Assembly: GCA_021229015.1 (NCBI GenBank)
Contig: CM037782.1
Coordinates: forward strand, 63,167,909 to 63,231,908
DNA: 64,000 nucleotides
From: Solen grandis
Lineage: Eukaryota; Mollusca; Bivalvia; Adapedonta; Solenidae
Direction of reading: 5' to 3'
Notes under the pieces: model-generated
What the model saw: the letters and a program-made list of their open reading frames with translations, nothing else
The model's database searches: none
Told to the model about the DNA's origin: nothing
Part shown: one piece after another, positions 12,601 to 21,597 of the stretch
How positions within the stretch are numbered: the first letter of the stretch is position 1
Layout: each line of letters starts with the position of its first letter
Position numbers and translations under genes: made by a program

Positions 12601-15600
12601 ACGTTATATATTATCCCTTTCATTTTTCACTTTATAGATTTCTTCCTTCCCTTTTTTCACTTTATAGATCACTCCCTTCCCCTTTTTCATTTTATAGATT
12701 ACTCCTTTTTGGACTTTACATATTACTCCCTTCCCTTTTCTTTCTCTTTATAGATCACTCCTATTAACACTTTATAGATTACTCCCTTCTGTTTATTTCA
12801 CTTTACAGTTGACTCCTTTTTTTCACTATATAGATAACTTCCCGTTTTCACGTTACAGATTACTCCCTTCCTTTTTTCACTTTATAGATTACCCCCTTCC
12901 TTTTTTCTCTTTACAGTTTACTACTTTTTTCACTTTATAGATAACTCCCCTCGTTCACTTTACAGATTACTCCCTTCCTTTTTTTTCACTTTATAAATTA
13001 CTCCCTTCTCTTTTTTCACTTTACAGATTACCCCCTACCCTTTTTTTCACTTTACAGATTACTCCTTTCCTTTTTTCACTTTATAGATCACTCCTTTTTT
13101 ACTTTTTTTTTCTTTTTTTTTTTTTTCTTTTTTTTTTCTTCAGTGTTACATGAAGTCGTGGACACATATTCAGAGCAAATGTACACTATTACGATATTGT
13201 GCTTTTCTATATCATCTTTATTAAACAAAAGAGAGAGTCAGATACAAACTGAGGGGTGTTCCATTCATTGTCACAGTGCGACCAGGGCAGAACTGACGAA
13301 AATGACGTCACGAAGTAATATCCAGCCCAGGCAAGAATCACGATGTAATAAATATTCATTAAGAACGTAATGACGAAGGAAGCCACGCCCACTCCTAAAA
13401 GTTGTAAGATTATGCACATTAAAAAAAGACAGCTTTATAAGTGTGGCGTAATTTTGTTGCTTGGCTACAACAGACATCTTTTGACGTGCTTCGGTTGATA
13501 GTGTACAAGAAGCTGCGAGCAAGATACTTTTATGGCTATCCCAGGCGCAAAGTACTAGTCCAACCCAGAGACCATCAAGAGGGATTTAATGTTCATTGCT
13601 TAATGTTAATTATAAGTACATGTTCCCTTATCGACGTGAAACTTCTGGGTGCTATTATTCTATCCGTCACATGCTTCAAACATCCAGATATATATAGCAT
13701 AAATAGCATGTTTAAGAGTCATCGGGTATTTATGACTATACTTGCACAAAAAAAATCTTACAGCTATGCGCTCATGAAAATGGAATTAATTCAACTTCAT
13801 TTTGAGCAAAAGAAAAGGCGCATATATATTATAAATGTAGACATAAGAAAACAAAATTCCCGGTTAATGCCTGTACGACATTATGTATGTATACATTGTA
13901 TATTGTTTATCTTTTCAGATGAACGAACCGACCTTGAAAAGCAGGTGAGATCCTCCAAGCCTCCACGCTGCCCCTACTCATGTATTGCCCCAGGGCCAAC
14001 TCCAGCAGAAAGATAGGCACTCCACACGTGATCAGACAAATCAGATACGGGATCAGGAAGGCGCCTGGTTCAAGTTCATATGAGATCTATGTATATGTAC
14101 ACACTCATATATATATATATATATTTCCTAGACATAATAGATTATGAAAAAGATATTGAAGATGAGGACCATTATTTGTTAATTTGTTCATGTTACTGAG
14201 TCTTATAGACGGAATGTATTCAATTGGTAGGATTTGGTCATATATAGCTCTTTATCATATAAACGATTTTAAGGCTAAATAATTATACCGAAATTTAAAA
14301 TCATATTTTTTCTTAATTACTTTTCTAAATAATATTCATATCAATTTGTATTAATTAATAAATATCTCGACATATTTCTTTTCCGTACTTTACCATACAT
14401 AATATGACGATGGCTTTGCAATTACACGGTGACTGAGATAATTGTTTAATTTTTAGCTGAAACTCACGTCCCACCGACAATACTTCAGTCATTTTAAGGC
14501 CTTTTGTCTACACGAAACAGAACAAGTGCTACCACACTGTAGTATCAAGCCGAAGCCAAGTGGCATGATACCACACTCAGTCATATTATTCTGACACCAG
14601 ACCAACCAGTTCTGAAACTACCATTATAGGAATAAAAAGTATTAATTCAATATCAACCAGTAATACATGACTCAAAACTCTTCGAAATTATTCACATTTG
14701 CAGCAATAAACACTTTTAGATTGCGTGTGTAGGGAAACAAATGGGTAAGATGAAAACAGTTGATTCAAAAAGGAAAGATAATAATAGTAATGAGAGCGCT
14801 GTTTATCGCAAAATACGCCCGTCCGTCAATTTTATCAATTCAAGGATCGTAACTCTTGAGTGCCTGGGATATTCTAACTGGTTTACAAACTCGATTGAGA
14901 TACAATACCAATACACATTGTGACAAGGTTTGGTAAAGATCGGTTCACGTTTGTCGACACTGTTAATTTTGCATTTTTTCATCAATTCAAGAAACAATAC
15001 TCTGGAGTAGTCCAGGCATTTTTGCTGGTTATCGAACTTGATTGAAATACTGTACCAAATCACAGTGACCCAGTCTGGACAAGAATGGTTCATGTTTGTT
15101 AGAGTAAGCGGACCTTGTAATTTAGCATTTTTTTCATCTCCTCAGGGGCCAAAACTGCGTAGTGTCTACGCTGGTTATCCAACTTGGTTGAAATACAGTG
15201 CCAATTCACATTGTGACCAAAGTTTGGTCAAGACCGGTTCCTGATTTTAGAGTAAGCGGACACTGTTAATTTAGCAATTTTTCATCCACTCAAGGGCCAT
15301 AACTGCGGAGTGTCTATGACATTCTGGCTTGTTATCGAACTTGGCCGAAATATTGTGACCATACACATTAAGACCAAGTTTTGGTAAAGATTGGTTCATG
15401 TTTGTTAGAGTTAGCGAGCGGACACTGTTAATCTAGCCATTTTTCATCAATTCAAGGACCATAACTCTGGAGTTTCTGGGACAATCTGACTGGTTACCGA
15501 ACTTGGCCGAGATATTGTGTCCATATACATTGTGACCAAGTTTTGTATTTGTGTGAGTTAGGGAGCAAATAACACCAGTAAACTCCACCCGCCCATGCGG

Positions 15601-18600
15601 CGCAGGCGGATCTATAATACGTCCAGTCTGTGACAGGCATATAATAAATTGATAACAAATACATATAAACAAATTGATAATACCTAACGCGCAAGCAGAA
15701 AAAAAAGTTTAGTTTCATTACAAATAACAGCACCTAGGCTTTTATTTGGATAATTGCTAGATGAGTCTGCTCCGTTACTCAAAATTACGAGATAAATTCT
15801 TTGATAACTGAATCTTGTTTATTTAGATGGAGAGTGGGCTATATCAGTTGTATGGAAAAACATGCTGCGTTTGGGATTACAATTTCATTCCTGGACTACT
15901 TCATATATTTTCCTATGAGTATAGGCTTTGCTCTTCTTTCATCAATTAAAGTTTGTCGGCGATGTCTACATAGACATCTGGGGTAGCTTAATGCTCAACG
16001 AGATATAGGGAAGTAGCTTAGACCTTATAATGTAGGTCTATGGAAAACTATTTAGTTGTCTCTGACCTTAATTGCAACCTGCGGCGCAACGTGTTTTTCA
16101 CACATTGTGATATTGGCACAATCAGCGGTTCAGTAACTAACACATCAAAGTGTAATAAGATGATATAATTTAACGTTGATCATGTTAACAATTAAAGAAG
16201 GAATTTGTTTAATTGATTTAATGGAATATTAACTGATTTGTTTTCAGCTATATACGTAGATTATTTACAATACATATTTCTTTTTTTTTTTTTTTTTTTT
16301 TATGCAAAATAAAACGTATGCAGGAAACGTTACGACTTGCACGTAGGCCGATGTATGTGAACATGTACGTGTGCGAATTATAAGTCATCACTGATGTTTG
16401 TGTTTTGATCTTGACATCTGCTGTTTTATTGATTTATATATGTTTTAAAGAATAACAAAGATAAGTTGTTTTTTTAATTAATGTTCTCTCTATTATTATT
16501 TTGCCGACGTTAAGACAAAATATGATATTTACTTTAATCGATCAATTCTAAAGGACGTCCTAATAATCAATCGTATTTTTGAGTTAATGAACATTAAAAC
16601 CACGGTTGGGTCGAACCACCGATGACTAGAACAAATTGCCGTTCCCCCAGCCTGTTCGAGTCACCGAAGTTCGACTTCGCTTGGTATCAAATGATGGGAA
16701 ATACAGTTAATTTAGAAAAATGAAAATAGATCATCATCATCACCATCATAATCATCATTTTAAATTAAAAAAAACATTATATCTTTCAAGTTAAATGATC
16801 AGACGATTATGAAAAAGGGGGGACTAAATCAGACAAACATAGTATATTTCAGTTGCTGGTCGAGTGGTTTATGGCGTTCACCCCTTAACGGGAAGGTAGT
16901 GGGTTCGATCCCAAACCGCGACGCAACAAGGTCGTTATAACAGTATTGATTTATCTCCCTTTTTCTCCCTTGTACCTGGCGTTAAGCATGTAAAGCTATT
17001 TCCAGACCTAGCTGACCAAATGCCATAAAAATGTGACAGTGTGTGGTATCATGTCACTCGTCTATGGCGTGATATCACAGTGAGGTATCACTGTATTTGT
17101 CTTATGTAGGAAAATTGATGGCGTGTGGAATCAGGCCACTCGCTTACGGTGTCATCTTGTAGTGATGCGGCAGTACTGTCTCATGTAGACATTGGTCCAA
17201 AAATGAATGAGATACTGTCAATAACACACACACACACACAAACACATTGCTTTCATTATAAATTCGTTTGTTACAGTTTCTGAAAAAAGATTAATTTATT
17301 TTATGCTTACTGGTGAAATACTGTGTTTTATCAGTGATATAAACCCACACCCCACAGTGTGACTATATAAATCTGCCGGGTCTACTGTTTTTACTTATTA
17401 AGGAAGCATAAAATAAAAAAGAAAATTTGTTTGCTTTGAGTGGATATGGCTTATTTCTTATCTCAAAGTGATACCCATTTTCACTCACTCTGCGCGCTCA
17501 TGGAAATATGAGATTGTATATTACTCGATGAGATATAACCCATATCCGCTCAAAAGAAACGAATATCTTCTATATTCATGAAAATTGCTCGACTTTTGAA
17601 AATATTTTCTATGATCACCCATGAAATAAATTACGGTATTTTAAAAAAAATAAAAATTTCCAAATGTCCATATCACATTTTTGTGAATACAAAATAACGT
17701 ATGTACTTAATTTTCAAAATCATTAAAGGAAATAACATCATTACTTATTAAAAGCTCAACTGAATGAACATTAAATAGATCATAATTATAGATCCCGAAT
17801 GTTACTGTTGCCAGTCTACCGAATTCAGGAATTACTTGTTCAGATCATCTGCTAAATATTTCAGAAATATATTTTTAATGGAGGATAAATGTTGTCTACT
17901 TTAGAATCCATCTTAAAAACAGCGGTTTCACTAAAATCGTTGCATACGCCACATGGAAAACATAAATCTATAACGTTGAAACCTTTTTTTTTATCTAACC
18001 AGGATAGTGCGTCATTGAGAGCTCATTTCAGTAACCCACTGTGCTAGAAGTGTGTACTGCTATTCGTGGAAAGTTGGAGCTGCAGACTCATTTGGCTAAT
18101 ACAATATTTGAGGTTAATAGCCTGCACGGCAAAGAAAAATCCATTCCATATGCCACTTAATTCCAGTTCAGTCATTTGTAAAGGGCTTAGAGACACATAG
18201 GTATTGCTTAAATTATACGTGTTCAAATTACCCACAAATGTAGAACTATTCATTTTTTTTTCAGTTAGCAAAGTACGTAATAATATCAATGTCACGCTAA
18301 AGTCTTTGTTCCTTCTTAAAGGAATACATATAATTAACTCACCTCCTCCATTCTTGTAGCAGAGGTACGGAAATCGCCATATGTTTCCGAGGCCCACAGC
18401 AAATCCAACACAAGCCAAAATAAAATCCAGTTCACGTGCCCACGTCCCCCTCTCTGCCCTATCCTGGTCAACATGGCTACTTTCGTCTAGGTTTCTCAAT
18501 TCCACAAATTCACATTCCCCGTTTAGAAACTTCTGTTTCTCTGTCACATCATTAAATCCTTTTGCGTTGAGATTTTCACCGGATTCAATGTCATTCATTG

Positions 18601-18610
18601 CCATTGCCAT
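529..18610 (-). CDS. SLC6-family Na+/Cl--coupled transporter (GABA/taurine/betaine/creatine group), 5' nine exons, incomplete at 3' end
   Basis: The coding sequence is the join of 18343-18610, 13933-14064, 13250-13394, 11783-11869, 9310-9442, 3260-3394, 2525-2628, 980-1104 and 529-641 on the minus strand: 1242 nt, 414 codons, all junctions in phase with GT-AG borders. The product is a plasma-membrane symporter with the LeuT fold that couples uptake of a small zwitterion to Na+ and Cl-. Visible hallmarks are TM1 [13 protein letters not shown]3 [10 protein letters not shown], the EL2 cysteine pair around [10 protein letters not shown], two N-glycosylation sequons (NIT, NAS), TM6 [11 protein letters not shown]7 INTCTS and TM8 GIDSQ. 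These include the Asn, Ser and Asp positions that bind Na+ and Cl- in GAT1. TM1 reads like creatine transporters and EL2 like GAT1, so the substrate cannot be named. Family call very sure; subtype open. Confidence 0.95.
642..979 (-). other. SLC6 intron 8
   Basis: A 338-bp AT-rich intron between exons 8 and 9. I see no repeat or RNA gene inside it. Confidence 0.8.
980..1104 (-). CDS. SLC6 exon 8: TM7
   Basis: A 125-nt exon entering in phase 2 and leaving in phase 1 (GAA TCA G|GT). It encodes [18 protein letters not shown] and [12 protein letters not shown], followed by the VAESG start of EL4. The Asn and last Ser of INTCTS match GAT1 Asn327 and Ser331 (Na1 and Cl- sites, numbering from memory). 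Confidence 0.95.
1158..1817 (+). repeat. Modular repeat, copy X1 (about four 146-bp modules)
   Basis: Starts with AACAAGAGGGCCAAGATGG and ends in a palindrome (CACCCGAGCAC/GTGCTCAGGTGAGCT) preceded by a simple GACGGACGACG-type run. The interior repeats every 146 bp or so, shown by GTTTTTCTAAGATTTGACC near 1295, 1440 and 1586. Each module carries the core CCAAGTTTCATGAAGATTGG or a close variant. No coding capacity. I recognise the style from bivalve genomes but do not know a formal family name. Confidence 0.85.
2042..2455 (+). repeat. Modular repeat, copy X2 (about two modules)
   Basis: Begins AACAAGAGGGTCACGATGA and ends AGCTCACCTTAAGCACG followed by TTGTGCTCAGGTGAGCT, the same ends as X1. 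The interior modules are the same type as X1 but number only two, so copy number varies between insertions. Confidence 0.85.
2525..2628 (-). CDS. SLC6 exon 7: TM6
   Basis: A 104-nt exon, phase 0 to phase 2. It encodes [18 protein letters not shown], then [16 protein letters not shown]. The Ser of FFSYAIALG is the family's Na+/Cl- coordinating position in the unwound part of TM6, next to the substrate. Confidence 0.96.
2629..3259 (-). other. SLC6 intron 6
   Basis: A 631-bp intron. It contains a short SINE-tail fragment (2890-2940) and, at about 3109-3140, a stretch resembling the end of exon 6 with its splice donor. Otherwise AT-rich without recognisable content. Confidence 0.75.
2890..2940 (+). 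repeat. SINE type C tail fragment (C4)
   Basis: Shares the motif order TATAAGTCGTAAGAAC, then TTTC, then AATCGATGTA with the 3' ends of the SINE copies at 25195-25375 and 54162-54415. Too short to give more than a family link. Confidence 0.5.
3260..3394 (-). CDS. SLC6 exon 6: TM5 and EL3
   Basis: A 135-nt exon, phase 0 to phase 0, with a GTAAGT consensus donor. It encodes [20 protein letters not shown] (TM5) and then [18 protein letters not shown] and KLSDPQ (EL3). It aligns without gaps to the same segment of vertebrate TauT and GAT proteins as I remember them. Confidence 0.96.
3585..3621 (+). repeat. (GT)n microsatellite
   Basis: About 18 uninterrupted GT units. Confidence 0.95.
4048..4450 (+). 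repeat. 91-bp tandem repeat, about four copies
   Basis: Units beginning TATCT(A/C)CACGCA(A/G)TGGTCT recur at 4081, 4172, 4261 and 4352. Each contains CTTCATTCTCCGGCATATTC and GTGAGCGCGCAACGGAG and ends in a TGGAGTTTATAAATATTTC linker. Copies are over 90 percent alike by eye. The last unit has a local duplication of GCGCAAAGGA. Confidence 0.93.
5153..5330 (+). repeat. SINE type A, copy A1, 5'-truncated with odd tail
   Basis: Begins within the tRNA-like part (GTGGGTTCGAATCCCGGTA, a B-box) and continues through the conserved body (GCCTTCCAGCTGGCTTGCGG, then TTAGCTGGACGTCGCTATAT). Instead of the usual tail it runs into GGAACAGAATTCGGGCAAAA, which is the reverse complement of the sequence preceding SINE piece A8. 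Confidence 0.85.
5640..5830 (+). repeat. Possible solo-LTR-like remnant
   Basis: A comparatively GC-rich patch with GGAGGGCGCTCTGCC, repeated ACTAGAGTTA/CCAGAGTTG motifs, AATAAAAC and then GTGCGGGGTTTTACCA. This resembles the promoter and polyadenylation layout of animal LTR retrotransposons. Ends and target duplication are not identified, so this is tentative. Confidence 0.25.
6084..6396 (-). repeat. SINE type B, copy B1, with target-site duplication
   Basis: A tRNA-related head at the right end (reverse complement contains GGTCGTGGGTTCGATCCC), a long T-run at 6301-6328 inside, and a body ending GTTTAACGTCCCACCGACAG (as read on the plus strand). It is flanked by the direct repeat ACTCGAGTAG at 6074-6083 and 6397-6406, giving clean boundaries. 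Confidence 0.88.
6828..7081 (+). repeat. SINE type A, copy A2, full length
   Basis: Starts GGGCCGTGGCCGAGCGGTTA (A-box within TGGCCGAGCGG), with B-box GGGTTCGAATCCCGG about 50 bp on. The conserved body follows (TTCTACCCGGGTACCTCTGT), then a tail reading GAAGCGACGGTAAACCCCAA and CAACAACAA repeats. The tRNA-derived head with internal pol III promoter boxes marks it as a SINE rather than a working tRNA gene. Confidence 0.92.
8107..8184 (+). repeat. SINE type A tail fragment (A8) with unusual 5' joint
   Basis: ATCGCTATATGATGAAATAC, then ATCGCAGCGACGGTAAACAA and CAA repeats match the 3' end of copy A2. The preceding TTTTGCCCTAATTCTGTTCC is the inverse of the sequence that follows copy A1. Confidence 0.75.
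8219..8328 (+). repeat. 52-bp direct duplication
   Basis: Two adjacent copies of a unit containing AAAGTGTCGTGTGCATTAC and ACATGGAACAACTGGC, nearly identical. Confidence 0.93.
8413..8482 (+). repeat. 27-bp tandem repeat, 2.6 copies
   Basis: AAATTTCTTATAATAAAAGA followed by TAAATAT recurs at 8413, 8440 and 8467. Confidence 0.92.
8510..8586 (+). repeat. SINE type C tail fragment (C5)
   Basis: TGTTTCCAAATCGGCGTAAA and AATAAATAAGTTTA match the tail of the SINE copy at 25195-25375. Confidence 0.6.
9310..9442 (-). CDS. SLC6 exon 5: end of EL2 and TM4
   Basis: A 133-nt exon entering in phase 2 (completing Gln of EFWQ) and ending in phase 0 after GGC AAG. It encodes [20 protein letters not shown], then [20 protein letters not shown] and WSGK. 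This is the typical EL2-TM4 block; KVLR-S-G is closest to creatine and taurine transporters. Confidence 0.96.
9443..11782 (-). other. SLC6 intron 4 (2.3 kb)
   Basis: Dominated by the 928-bp inverted-repeat element at 9984-10911. The flanks are AT-rich. A weak retroelement-like peptide at about 11125-11235 is discussed under rejected items. Confidence 0.8.
9984..10911. mobile_element. Non-autonomous DNA transposon with about 270-300-bp terminal inverted repeats and intact target duplication
   Basis: The two ends are reverse complements: ACTGGCACTAGAACCRCAGA at the left matches the right end, and the arms stay alignable for about 270-300 bp. Shared blocks include ACTGTATATTGAA, AATCTGACATCACT, AACTTTGTA and ATCAACTTCCGT. 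The element is flanked by the direct repeat GATATCATCC at 9974-9983 and 10912-10921. Because the end sequence is partly symmetric, the duplication could be counted as 8 to 10 bp. Long arms with 9-10 bp fit Mutator-like elements; 8 bp would fit hAT. No transposase is encoded. Confidence 0.88.
11783..11869 (-). CDS. SLC6 exon 4: variable EL2 loop
   Basis: An 87-nt exon entering and leaving in phase 2. It encodes [18 protein letters not shown] (the Cys follows a Gln split with exon 3) and then [12 protein letters not shown] chose the acceptor (TTTAG|ATGTTT) because it keeps the frame and supplies the second EL2 cysteine (WNTPQC, as in GAT1 WNTDRC). Nearby alternative AGs would lose it. Two N-glycosylation sequons are present. 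Confidence 0.85.
11870..13249 (-). other. SLC6 intron 3
   Basis: A 1380-bp intron more than half occupied by the pyrimidine minisatellite at 12373-13139. The rest is AT-rich without other features. Confidence 0.8.
12373..13139 (+). repeat. Pyrimidine-rich minisatellite, about 20 degenerate units of 30-40 bp
   Basis: Variations of TTTCACTTTATAGATTACTC followed by CCTTCCCTTT recur throughout, ending in a T/C-only tract. The strand asymmetry is extreme. In the SLC6 pre-mRNA (minus strand) it reads as a purine-rich run starting about 110 nt after the exon 3 donor. Confidence 0.93.
13250..13394 (-). CDS. SLC6 exon 3: TM3 and start of EL2
   Basis: A 145-nt exon, phase 1 to phase 2, with a GTTTGT donor. 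It encodes [20 protein letters not shown], then [20 protein letters not shown] and DNEWNTP. The position before the NIYY motif is Met, where human creatine transporter has Cys144 and GAT1 has Leu136 (numbering from memory). Another possible donor three bases downstream (GTATCT) breaks the frame with exon 4. Confidence 0.93.
13395..13932 (-). other. SLC6 intron 2
   Basis: A 538-bp intron carrying a headless SINE type C fragment (13537-13640). The plus-strand reading frame crossing it has no recognisable domain. Confidence 0.8.
13537..13640 (+). repeat. SINE type C, copy C2, headless
   Basis: CCCAGGCGCAAAGTACTAGT, then CCAACCCAGAGACCATC and AGAGGGATTTAAT match the body of the copy at 25195-25375, followed by a diverged tail. 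Confidence 0.72.
13933..14064 (-). CDS. SLC6 exon 2: end of TM1 region and TM2
   Basis: A 132-nt exon, phase 1 to phase 1, completing the fourth residue of NGGG. It encodes [20 protein letters not shown], then [20 protein letters not shown] and AFQ. The E-x3-GQ motif at the end of TM2 is nearly invariant in SLC6. Confidence 0.96.
14104..14124 (+). repeat. (AT)n microsatellite
   Basis: An alternating AT run of about 20 bp. Confidence 0.85.
14455..14632 (-). repeat. SINE type B, copy B3, partial
   Basis: CACGTCCCACCGACAATACT, TGCTACCACACTGTAGTATC and GACACCAGACCAACCAGTTC match copy B1 in order. The tRNA-like head is missing. Confidence 0.75.
14815..15560 (+). repeat. Modular repeat array Z, about five 155-bp modules
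   Basis: TTTTTCATCAATTCAAGG and CCATAACTCTGGAG or variants recur near 14828, 14987, 15130, 15283 and 15440. Each is followed by a GGTTATCGAACTTG block and a GACCAAGTTTGGTAAAGATT block. The latter aligns with the core motif of the X copies. The flanking ends seen in X and Y are not evident here. Confidence 0.85.
16281..16301 (+). repeat. Poly-T tract
   Basis: A run of 21 T. Confidence 0.9.
16855..17221 (+). repeat. SINE type B, copy B5, diverged, with tRNA-like head
   Basis: The head reads GCTGGTCGAGTGGTTTATGG with B-box GTGGGTTCGATCCC. The body contains GTGTGGTATCATGTCACTCG and a second similar block GTGTGGAATCAGGCCACTCG, so the body is partly duplicated. The end matches the type B body loosely, and an (AC)n run follows. 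Confidence 0.7.
17430..17560. repeat. Inverted repeat
   Basis: TTTGAGTGGATATGG near 17435 is mirrored by CCATATCCGCTCAAA near 17541, with GAGATATAAC/GCTTATTTCTTATCTC-like sequence inside. Probably a small foldback element. Confidence 0.6.
18343..18610 (-). CDS. SLC6 exon 1: cytoplasmic N-terminus and TM1
   Basis: 268 coding nt ending in phase 1 at a GTGAGT-like donor. It encodes a polar N-terminus of about 60 residues, then [20 protein letters not shown] and [17 protein letters not shown]. The start at 18610 has a purine at -3 and G at +4. The frame stays open upstream to another Met at 18677-18679, but a possible splice acceptor (CCAG) at 18633-18636 would put that part outside the mRNA. 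Confidence 0.93.
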
Positions 18611-19052
18611 TTCGCTGCTAACTGACGATACTCTGGAATGATGACGACACAAAGAAACTGTTAATGCAACGTTTTTCACCCACTCGTCTCGATTGTTCAG
18701 TATTTATTACACTTCTCGTATTACTTCTTAAATCGATAATAATTAAGAAAAAGATATTAATTGAATAGACGATCTAAAGCTGCAGATAAAGAGAAAAATA
18801 ATATCCATATTTTCTGAGGCGTTGCATAACAACGTGACTCATGTTTCAGACATAAGGAGATTTAAACAGAGAAAGAAACCTAGAAACGCCAGCTTTGGTT
18901 ATTTAATCATCACATACAATCTGAACTCTTGGCATACACAATGGCCGATAAGTCGGGAACATAATTTTCAACTGATTGCTAGAATATAAGCCCGCAATCG
19001 TTATATGAATTAGACTAGCCGCTGTGTTCGAAGAAAATATGTTTTGATAAAA
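18611..19052 (-). other. 5' flank or 5' UTR of the SLC6 gene
   Basis: Two acceptor-like CAG trinucleotides lie just upstream of the start codon, so part may be a 5' UTR exon. I see no clear TATA box or CpG-rich promoter. Confidence 0.4.
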
Positions 19053-19100
19053 ATAAACACGAGGGCCATATGGCCCTAGATCGCTCAACAGAGTCCACAA
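19053..19100 (+). repeat. Fragment of a modular repeat start
   Basis: AACACGAGGGCCATATGGCC followed by CTAGATCGCTCAA matches the AACAAGAGGGCC...GCTCACC start shared by copies X and Y. The interior that follows is not recognisable. Confidence 0.55.
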
Positions 19101-21597
19101 GCTTGCGTGGTTACCTTTAGCATCAACCAATCTCATTAAAATCATATCCAAATTTGTGCTCCTATACTATCCGCGATATCGCATTAAAGGTCACGTCAGA
19201 TTGACCTTTGAAGTTATTTATATGCATAAATAAGTACTCGATTTTTACTGGTTAAATAGCACGTTTAAAACTGACTCCGTTAAAACATCAAAAATGAATG
19301 CCTCAACAACTGCTGTGAAAAAAAGTTATTACTTAATTATGGATACCAGAATGAAAACCTGAACAAAAATAAATTGATTACCGTAATCATTCTAAGTTTT
19401 GGGACAGCCTTGATTTTTGAGAAAATAATTACTTTGTGTGCCTCTAAATTTTGGGACATTTTTAATTTGATAATTTTTACTGACTCTAAATTTTGGGCCA
19501 ATTTTTTTTCCATAATTATCGCTTACCCAATGCTTTTTTGCTCTATACCATTACGCAAATTTCGTATGGCTTTTTAGAAGCCGGTGCATGAAATTTACAT
19601 TGTTGTGACATTTACTTAAATCAGGTGAAGTATTATTCGTTTATCTAATTAATAAACCAGACAGATACTCCATTTGTCTATCTTTAATTCCCACCCCTCT
19701 TTGCTCTTCCCCTACCCGTAACACATTGTCTGTCGCATGTTAAAACTGAATCGCGCGTGTGTACTGTATATTCGCGTACATGTGTTTGCACATTGGCAAT
19801 CAAGGACAATAAGCAGACGACAACAAATGACACAGTGGTCCAATTAACAGCAGATGAATAAGGGTTCTGAGACGGTATGTGTGCTTGTTTTTGACAAGTT
19901 TCAGTAATAATGACGTTAAAATAGCAATTCTTGTTTGATTTTGTTTGATTTATAAGTCCCGGAAAATACACTTTTCCAACTGGCCGGAAGAAAGCGAAAA
20001 TATAAAACTTTATGTGTCAAACATTGTAATCGGTGTTAGATAAGTATAATTTAAACTTTTAAACACAAATTAATCTTTTTTTTAATTACCAAAAAAATAT
20101 AAATTGTTAAAGGGGGGTGTTTTTCTATATAAAATTTACTGTGGGGGTAAAAAATTGTGGGGTGTGTATAACACCCCACTTTTTTTAACGCTTTAAAATG
20201 CTTCTTTGAGGTATATATTATGATTTAAATAAGTTTTTCACAACTCGGTATTATACGCAATTTATATATAAAGTAATGACGCGGTGCTCTCCCTTTACTA
20301 TTTAGCGCGCTTAATGCGAGCTAGTTTTATCTCTGCAGCAGGTGTATATATATCAGCCCACATTTTTTAGCCGACGCTACCTGTATATATCGGCCCATAA
20401 TTTAAATTTGATAGCGAGTCCAGTTTTATAAAGGATAATGTTTGCAGAACGCTAACTGCATATCATAATAAATAGAAGCCGATCTCGAACCAGAATGCAT
20501 CTTTTCTTCGCTTATTTTTGTTAGTTGCATAAACGAAATCAAATTTATTTTCCCACAAATATTGTTAGACATAATGTCTCAGTCACTTTAGAACATTAGC
20601 GGAGAACGTTAGGCAGAAGAAAAATGTGATTCATGTATGTATATACGTGTTTAACGTTTTCATCGACGACGATGGACGAACAACATACGTTTTCATATGG
20701 ATCTACATGTAGCGACGGTCACTTGGTCAGAGTTGAAGTAACAGTTAAATTAGTAAGTGCAATGTAATACTAAATTTACTGTACACTGGCCAGTACTACT
20801 ACAACTACACGTTCATAAATATAACAATTATTACAACGTAACGGTAAGGCATATCAAGTAAACTACTGAAATGGGGTGTATAGCCCCTGTATTACTGTTG
20901 TATTTTTAAAAGACTCGCTTTTTCTCAGAGTACCCTAAAACAACAATGTAAACAGAAATAATGTCTCTTGAAGCTCGTGTATTTTACAAACGATGTTGGT
21001 GGTGTCTAATTACACCAAATGCAAAACATGTCAAATGCAAAACATGTTTAATTTAATTAAACGAGTTTTCTTTATCAATGTCTAATCGTACTTACACTTA
21101 ATATATGTATTTATATCATTTCAAGTCCGCATAAACTATCATTGAAACGTGTTATCCCGCCTATCGCTAGAGCATTTGATATTTTCGTTCAGTACATGCC
21201 TTTTAGATCGCGCTGAAGCGTGAAATGTCATGATAACATTGGTGTATGTTAAATAAAACATAGTCACATATAGGCTCCAAACAAAGGCGGGTGTTTTTTT
21301 TCTGCAGTATTTTAGACGAACTAACACATCTAATGTATACTTATTTTTTCGTAACACGTTTGTCTGTGTGACCTGCTATATCGAGTTAACGCTTCCAAAC
21401 TGTACAAACTTTCCGTTGTAAGGCACCAAAGAAACTTTTAAGATAACCCCCAAAAATCACCAGAAACGCCTCTACGGCCATCTAGGGTCATTTTTTATTT
21501 TATTTTTGGAGGAGATAGGACATACACCGAGACCCCTCCATAGAGGCTGCCTGACTTTTCATTTAACCGTTGCTAAGTCCATGGTTAGTCTTAAAAA
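19101..21597. other. Intergenic, nothing recognised
   Basis: AT-rich sequence with short unsupported reading frames. A G-rich patch with GTGGGGTGTGTATAACACCC (20157-20176) is locally symmetric. No gene, RNA or named repeat seen. Confidence 0.6.

Larger units (their letters stand above)
14065..18342 (-). other. SLC6 intron 1 (4.3 kb)
   Basis: Contains an AT microsatellite, two SINE type B copies, the modular array Z, a poly-T tract and an inverted repeat, each listed separately. No additional exon is needed, because exons 1 and 2 join in phase to give NGGGAFLIPY. Confidence 0.8.

Noticed and set aside
12570..12767. 65-codon frame with repeated LPSLF units
   Set aside because: It is an open frame through the pyrimidine minisatellite.
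13441..14016. 191-codon plus-strand open frame, the longest fully open plus-strand frame in the window
   Set aside because: It is antisense to SLC6 exon 2 and crosses intron 2 and a SINE fragment. No domain is recognisable, and the true coding strand there is the minus strand.
18044..18342. Continuation of the exon 1 open frame past the GTGAGT donor
   Set aside because: The peptide after NGGG ([10 protein letters not shown]...) does not match the family, while splicing to 14064 restores NGGGAFLIPY.
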